Positions 62,006 through 64,000 of a stretch of 64,000 bases of DNA are shown here, piece after piece. How positions within the stretch are numbered: the stretch's first letter is position 1; each line of letters opens with the position of its first letter. The stretch is from the NCBI RefSeq assembly GCF_005960665.1, contig NZ_CP040676.1, positions 1,622,501 through 1,686,500 of the forward strand, read 5' to 3'. The stretch comes from Exiguobacterium mexicanum. GTDB lineage: Bacteria; Bacillota; Bacilli; Exiguobacteriales; Exiguobacteriaceae. The notes beneath the pieces were generated by a model. It had not been told where the DNA came from. It made no database searches and saw only the letters and a list, made by a program, of their open reading frames with translations. The translations under genes and the position numbers were made by a program.

Positions 62006-63472
62006 ATGATGCCCGACCTGCCGAACATGCCGCCGAGCCCATACGCTGCCCTTTATGACCTGTTGATCCCGGCCGATGACGAGCTACGGCTCATCCACGA
62101 CCTCGTCCCGTTCGATTTCATCACCAAGCTGCTCGAGGACACGTATTGCCATGACAACGGTCGGATGGCCGTCCATCCTGTCCGGATGTTCAAGTACCTG
62201 TTCCTGAAGGCGCACTCGAACCTGTCCGACGTCGACCTCGTCAGACGGGCGAAGACCGACCTCGCCTACAAATATTTTCTGGATCTGGCACCGGAAGATG
62301 ACGTCATCAATCCTTCCTCGCTCACGAAGTTCCGTCGTCAGCGCATGGCCGACGACGAGCTGCTCGACAAGTTGATCGAGCACACGGTCGAGGTCGCGAA
62401 AGGGATGGGACTGCTCAAGTCACGAACATTGATTGTCGACGCGACCCATTCCCGTGCCCGGTATGGGCAAAAACCGATCGGGCAGGCGATCATCGAGGAA
62501 GCGAAGGGGCTCCGTCATGCATGTTACAAAGAGACCAACGACGCGAAGGGACGTTTTCCGGAGAAGGCAAACGAGTCAGACATCGACCAGCTCCTCTCGT
62601 ATGCGCTCGCCGTCGCCGAGACCGTCGAGGGCGAGATGCCTGAGCTGATGGCGCGCGAACACATCCGTGACCGTGTGAACCGTGTCCGCGAGTTCGCGGA
62701 GGATGCGCACGTCGAACTTCAAGTCTCCAGGGATCCTGATGCCCGGACCGGGCACAAGAGTGCCGACTCATCATTCTTCGGTTACAAACATCATCTCGCG
62801 ATGACGGAGGAGGGCATCATCACGGCCGTCGTCGTCACATCCGGCGAAGCGTCGGACGGGCATCAGATGTCGAGGCTCGTCGAGAAGAGCCACCGCGCAG
62901 GGGCCGAGTTCGACCACATCGTGGGCGACGGGGCCTATTCGAGCCGGGACAACCTGATCTATGCCGCCTCGCAAGGGTGCAAGCTCGTCGCGCCATTGAA
63001 CCCACAAGTCTACTCGCCGGCACCGAACCGCGTCGAGGGTTTCACCTACAACAAGGATGCCGAACGTTACGTCTGCCCAGCCGGGCATATGGCCGTCCGC
63101 AAAGCCCGTGGCGGACGGAAGGACGTCGGAAAGAACCAAGTGGAGAGCCATTTCTTCAACATCGAGCTGTGCAAGCAATGTCCGTTACGAAAAGGCTGTT
63201 ACAAGGACGGCGCCAAATCCAGATCCTATAGCGTGTCGTTGAAATCAAGGGAGCACAGCGATCAACTTGACTATGGGCAGACCGATGACTTCAAGGACCA
63301 TCGTCGGAAACGCTTCGCCGTCGAGGCGAAAAACAGTCAACTGAAGAACCCACAAGGTCTGGCGCGCAACAAGACGCCAGACCTGAAAGGCATGACGTTA
63401 CAGAGCGTGATGGCCATCGTCGCAGTCAATCTGAAGCGAATCATCACCCTCCGGAAAGAGAAAACGGATTAA
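62006..63472 (+). CDS. IS1182-family DDE transposase, copy 2
   Basis: 488 residues, identical in sequence to the copy 1 protein (likely acidic residues D145, D308, E440). GGAGG lies eight bases before the ATG at 62006. Intact, probably active. Confidence 0.95.
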   Translation: MMPDLPNMPPSPYAALYDLLIPADDELRLIHDLVPFDFITKLLEDTYCHDNGRMAVHPVRMFKYLFLKAHSNLSDVDLVRRAKTDLAYKYFLDLAPEDDVINPSSLTKFRRQRMADDELLDKLIEHTVEVAKGMGLLKSRTLIVDATHSRARYGQKPIGQAIIEEAKGLRHACYKETNDAKGRFPEKANESDIDQLLSYALAVAETVEGEMPELMAREHIRDRVNRVREFAEDAHVELQVSRDPDARTGHKSADSSFFGYKHHLAMTEEGIITAVVVTSGEASDGHQMSRLVEKSHRAGAEFDHIVGDGAYSSRDNLIYAASQGCKLVAPLNPQVYSPAPNRVEGFTYNKDAERYVCPAGHMAVRKARGGRKDVGKNQVESHFFNIELCKQCPLRKGCYKDGAKSRSYSVSLKSREHSDQLDYGQTDDFKDHRRKRFAVEAKNSQLKNPQGLARNKTPDLKGMTLQSVMAIVAVNLKRIITLRKEKTD

Positions 63473-63480
63473 AGGCAAGG

Positions 63481-63525
63481 AAAAAAGGCGATCGTCCCGA
63501 CACAAGTCGGGCCAATCGCCTTTTT
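63481..63525. terminator. Bidirectional terminator at the right end of IS1182 copy 2
   Basis: The same A6 - two-part stem - T5 structure as at 3111-3155. It shields the flanking DNA from transposase transcription and the transposase from the IS3 element next door. Confidence 0.85.
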
Positions 63526-63569
63526 CACGTTCTCACGCTCGGATAGAGCGGGGGTTTTTCAGTGCCCTC

Positions 63570-63590
63570 GCATAAGCGAAGGGGTTTTTC
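63570..63590 (+). terminator. Right half of the yugN-like terminator with target duplication
   Basis: GCATAAGC (63570-63577) is the right duplication; GAAGGGGTTTTT is the 3' arm of the old hairpin. About 40 bases of host DNA follow before the IS3 element. Confidence 0.75.
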
Positions 63591-63628
63591 TTTTGTGCGT
63601 TCAAAAAAATGGAGAACCCGGCTTAATC

Positions 63629-64000
63629 TGTACCCCTTGTAAAGGACATTAATAAAAAAACTTATGCTGATTCAAGGAGATGATTCCTGTACTGTACGGG
63701 AGTCATCTTTTTCATGTTCCATTGATAACGATGATGGTTGTAATAGTTAATGGTTTTTCGGATTTCACGCTGTAGTGAATCGAACGTGGTACAGGCCTTT
63801 AACTCGACGATATCCTTGAAATGTCCAAAGAATGATTCCTGGACAGCGTTATCCCAACAGTTGCCCCGTCGGGACATGGATTGACCTAGCTTCATACGCT
63901 TCACCTCTTTCTGATAGGTCGGGCTCGTGTAGTGCCCTCCTTGATCTGAATGGATGAATGCGTCCTTGTCCAAGCGAATCCTCCGGTTCTTCCGTAAACG
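63629..64000 (-). mobile_element. IS3-family element, 3' end only
   Basis: The element end reads TGTACCCCTTGTAAAGGACATT from 63629, with the TG tip typical of IS3-family ends. The other end is outside the window, so the target duplication cannot be checked. Confidence 0.75.
63662..64000 (-). CDS. IS3-family transposase OrfB, C-terminal part
   Basis: The last 112 codons are visible; the frame stays open to the window edge. HSDQGGHYTS carries the second catalytic Asp and NAVQESFFGHFK the Glu of the DDE core (rve family), followed by NYYNHHRYQWNMKKMTPVQYR, usual for the IS150 group. OrfA and the frameshift signal lie outside. Confidence 0.92.
   Translation of the reverse strand, partial: RLRKNRRIRLDKDAFIHSDQGGHYTSPTYQKEVKRMKLGQSMSRRGNCWDNAVQESFFGHFKDIVELKACTTFDSLQREIRKTINYYNHHRYQWNMKKMTPVQYRNHLLESA

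Larger units (their letters stand above)
61737..63569 (+). mobile_element. IS1182-family insertion sequence, copy 2
   Basis: 1,833 bp, same orientation as copy 1 and, by eye, identical to it, including both 16-bp inverted repeats (61737-61752, 63554-63569), left terminator (61767-61810), structured module (61835-61932), transposase and right terminator (63481-63525). The target duplication GCATAAGC (61729-61736, 63570-63577) shows an independent simple insertion into a terminator loop. Confidence 0.95.

Overview
The window looks like a chromosomal segment of a low-GC-lineage but moderately GC-rich Gram-positive of the order Bacillales. Gene order follows the Bacillus subtilis backbone (fakA-yloU-rpmB-thiN-rpe-rsgA-prkC-stp-rlmN-rsmB-fmt/def-priA-coaBC-rpoZ-gmk, the pyr operon, ylmDEFGH-divIVA-ileS-lspA, the dcw cluster, then the ylb genes). 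The sporulation genes that B. subtilis keeps at these loci (spoVM, spoVD, spoVE) are missing. An Exiguobacterium-like non-spore-former is my best guess, from memory and not proven. Almost every gene lies on the minus strand; only rpmB, rqcH, tmcAL, an ATP-grasp gene, a yugN-like gene and the transposases are on plus.

Layout. 1-1366: 5' part of fakA, yloU and divergent rpmB. 1367-3199: IS1182-family element, copy 1. 3228-4576: thiT-thiN under a TPP riboswitch. 4584-17081: a long translation and housekeeping operon from gmk to rpe, including an in-frame Def-Fmt fusion. 17237-18925: rqcH (ribosome quality control). 18926-19331: non-coding, with two structured repeats. 19332-21094: a membrane protein pair. 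21199-32792: pyr operon pyrR-P-B-C-AA-AB-K-D-F-E with three PyrR binding loops. 32789-37220: rluD, lspA and ileS with a T-box leader. 37230-40744: divIVA and the ylm genes. 40800-52605: dcw cluster (rsmH, ftsL, pbpB, murF, mraY, murD, murG, divIB, ftsA, ftsZ). 52707-55480: bshC, a DUF3397-type membrane gene and a panE-type reductase. 55588-56368: yceD-rpmF. 56362-60382: tmcAL, ylbL, coaD, rsmD, ylbG, ylbF. 60513-61734: ATP-grasp gene and yugN-like gene. 61737-63569: IS1182-family copy 2. 63629-64000: end of an IS3-family element.

The genes between the insertion sequences form a core growth block: pyrimidine synthesis, start-tRNA formylation and deformylation, replication restart, peptidoglycan precursor synthesis and septation, with RNA-level feedback by TPP, PyrR and tRNA.

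The most unusual content is mobile. Both IS1182 copies sit exactly in the loops of intrinsic terminators (rpmB/thiN and yugN-like), duplicate the loop, and carry their own terminators at each end. Between its left terminator and its transposase the element also carries a ~98-nt highly structured module. Two diverged solo relatives of that module, in opposite orientation, lie downstream of rqcH. The three sequences keep the same four helices by compensatory changes and share short unpaired motifs, as expected of a selected RNA or DNA fold.
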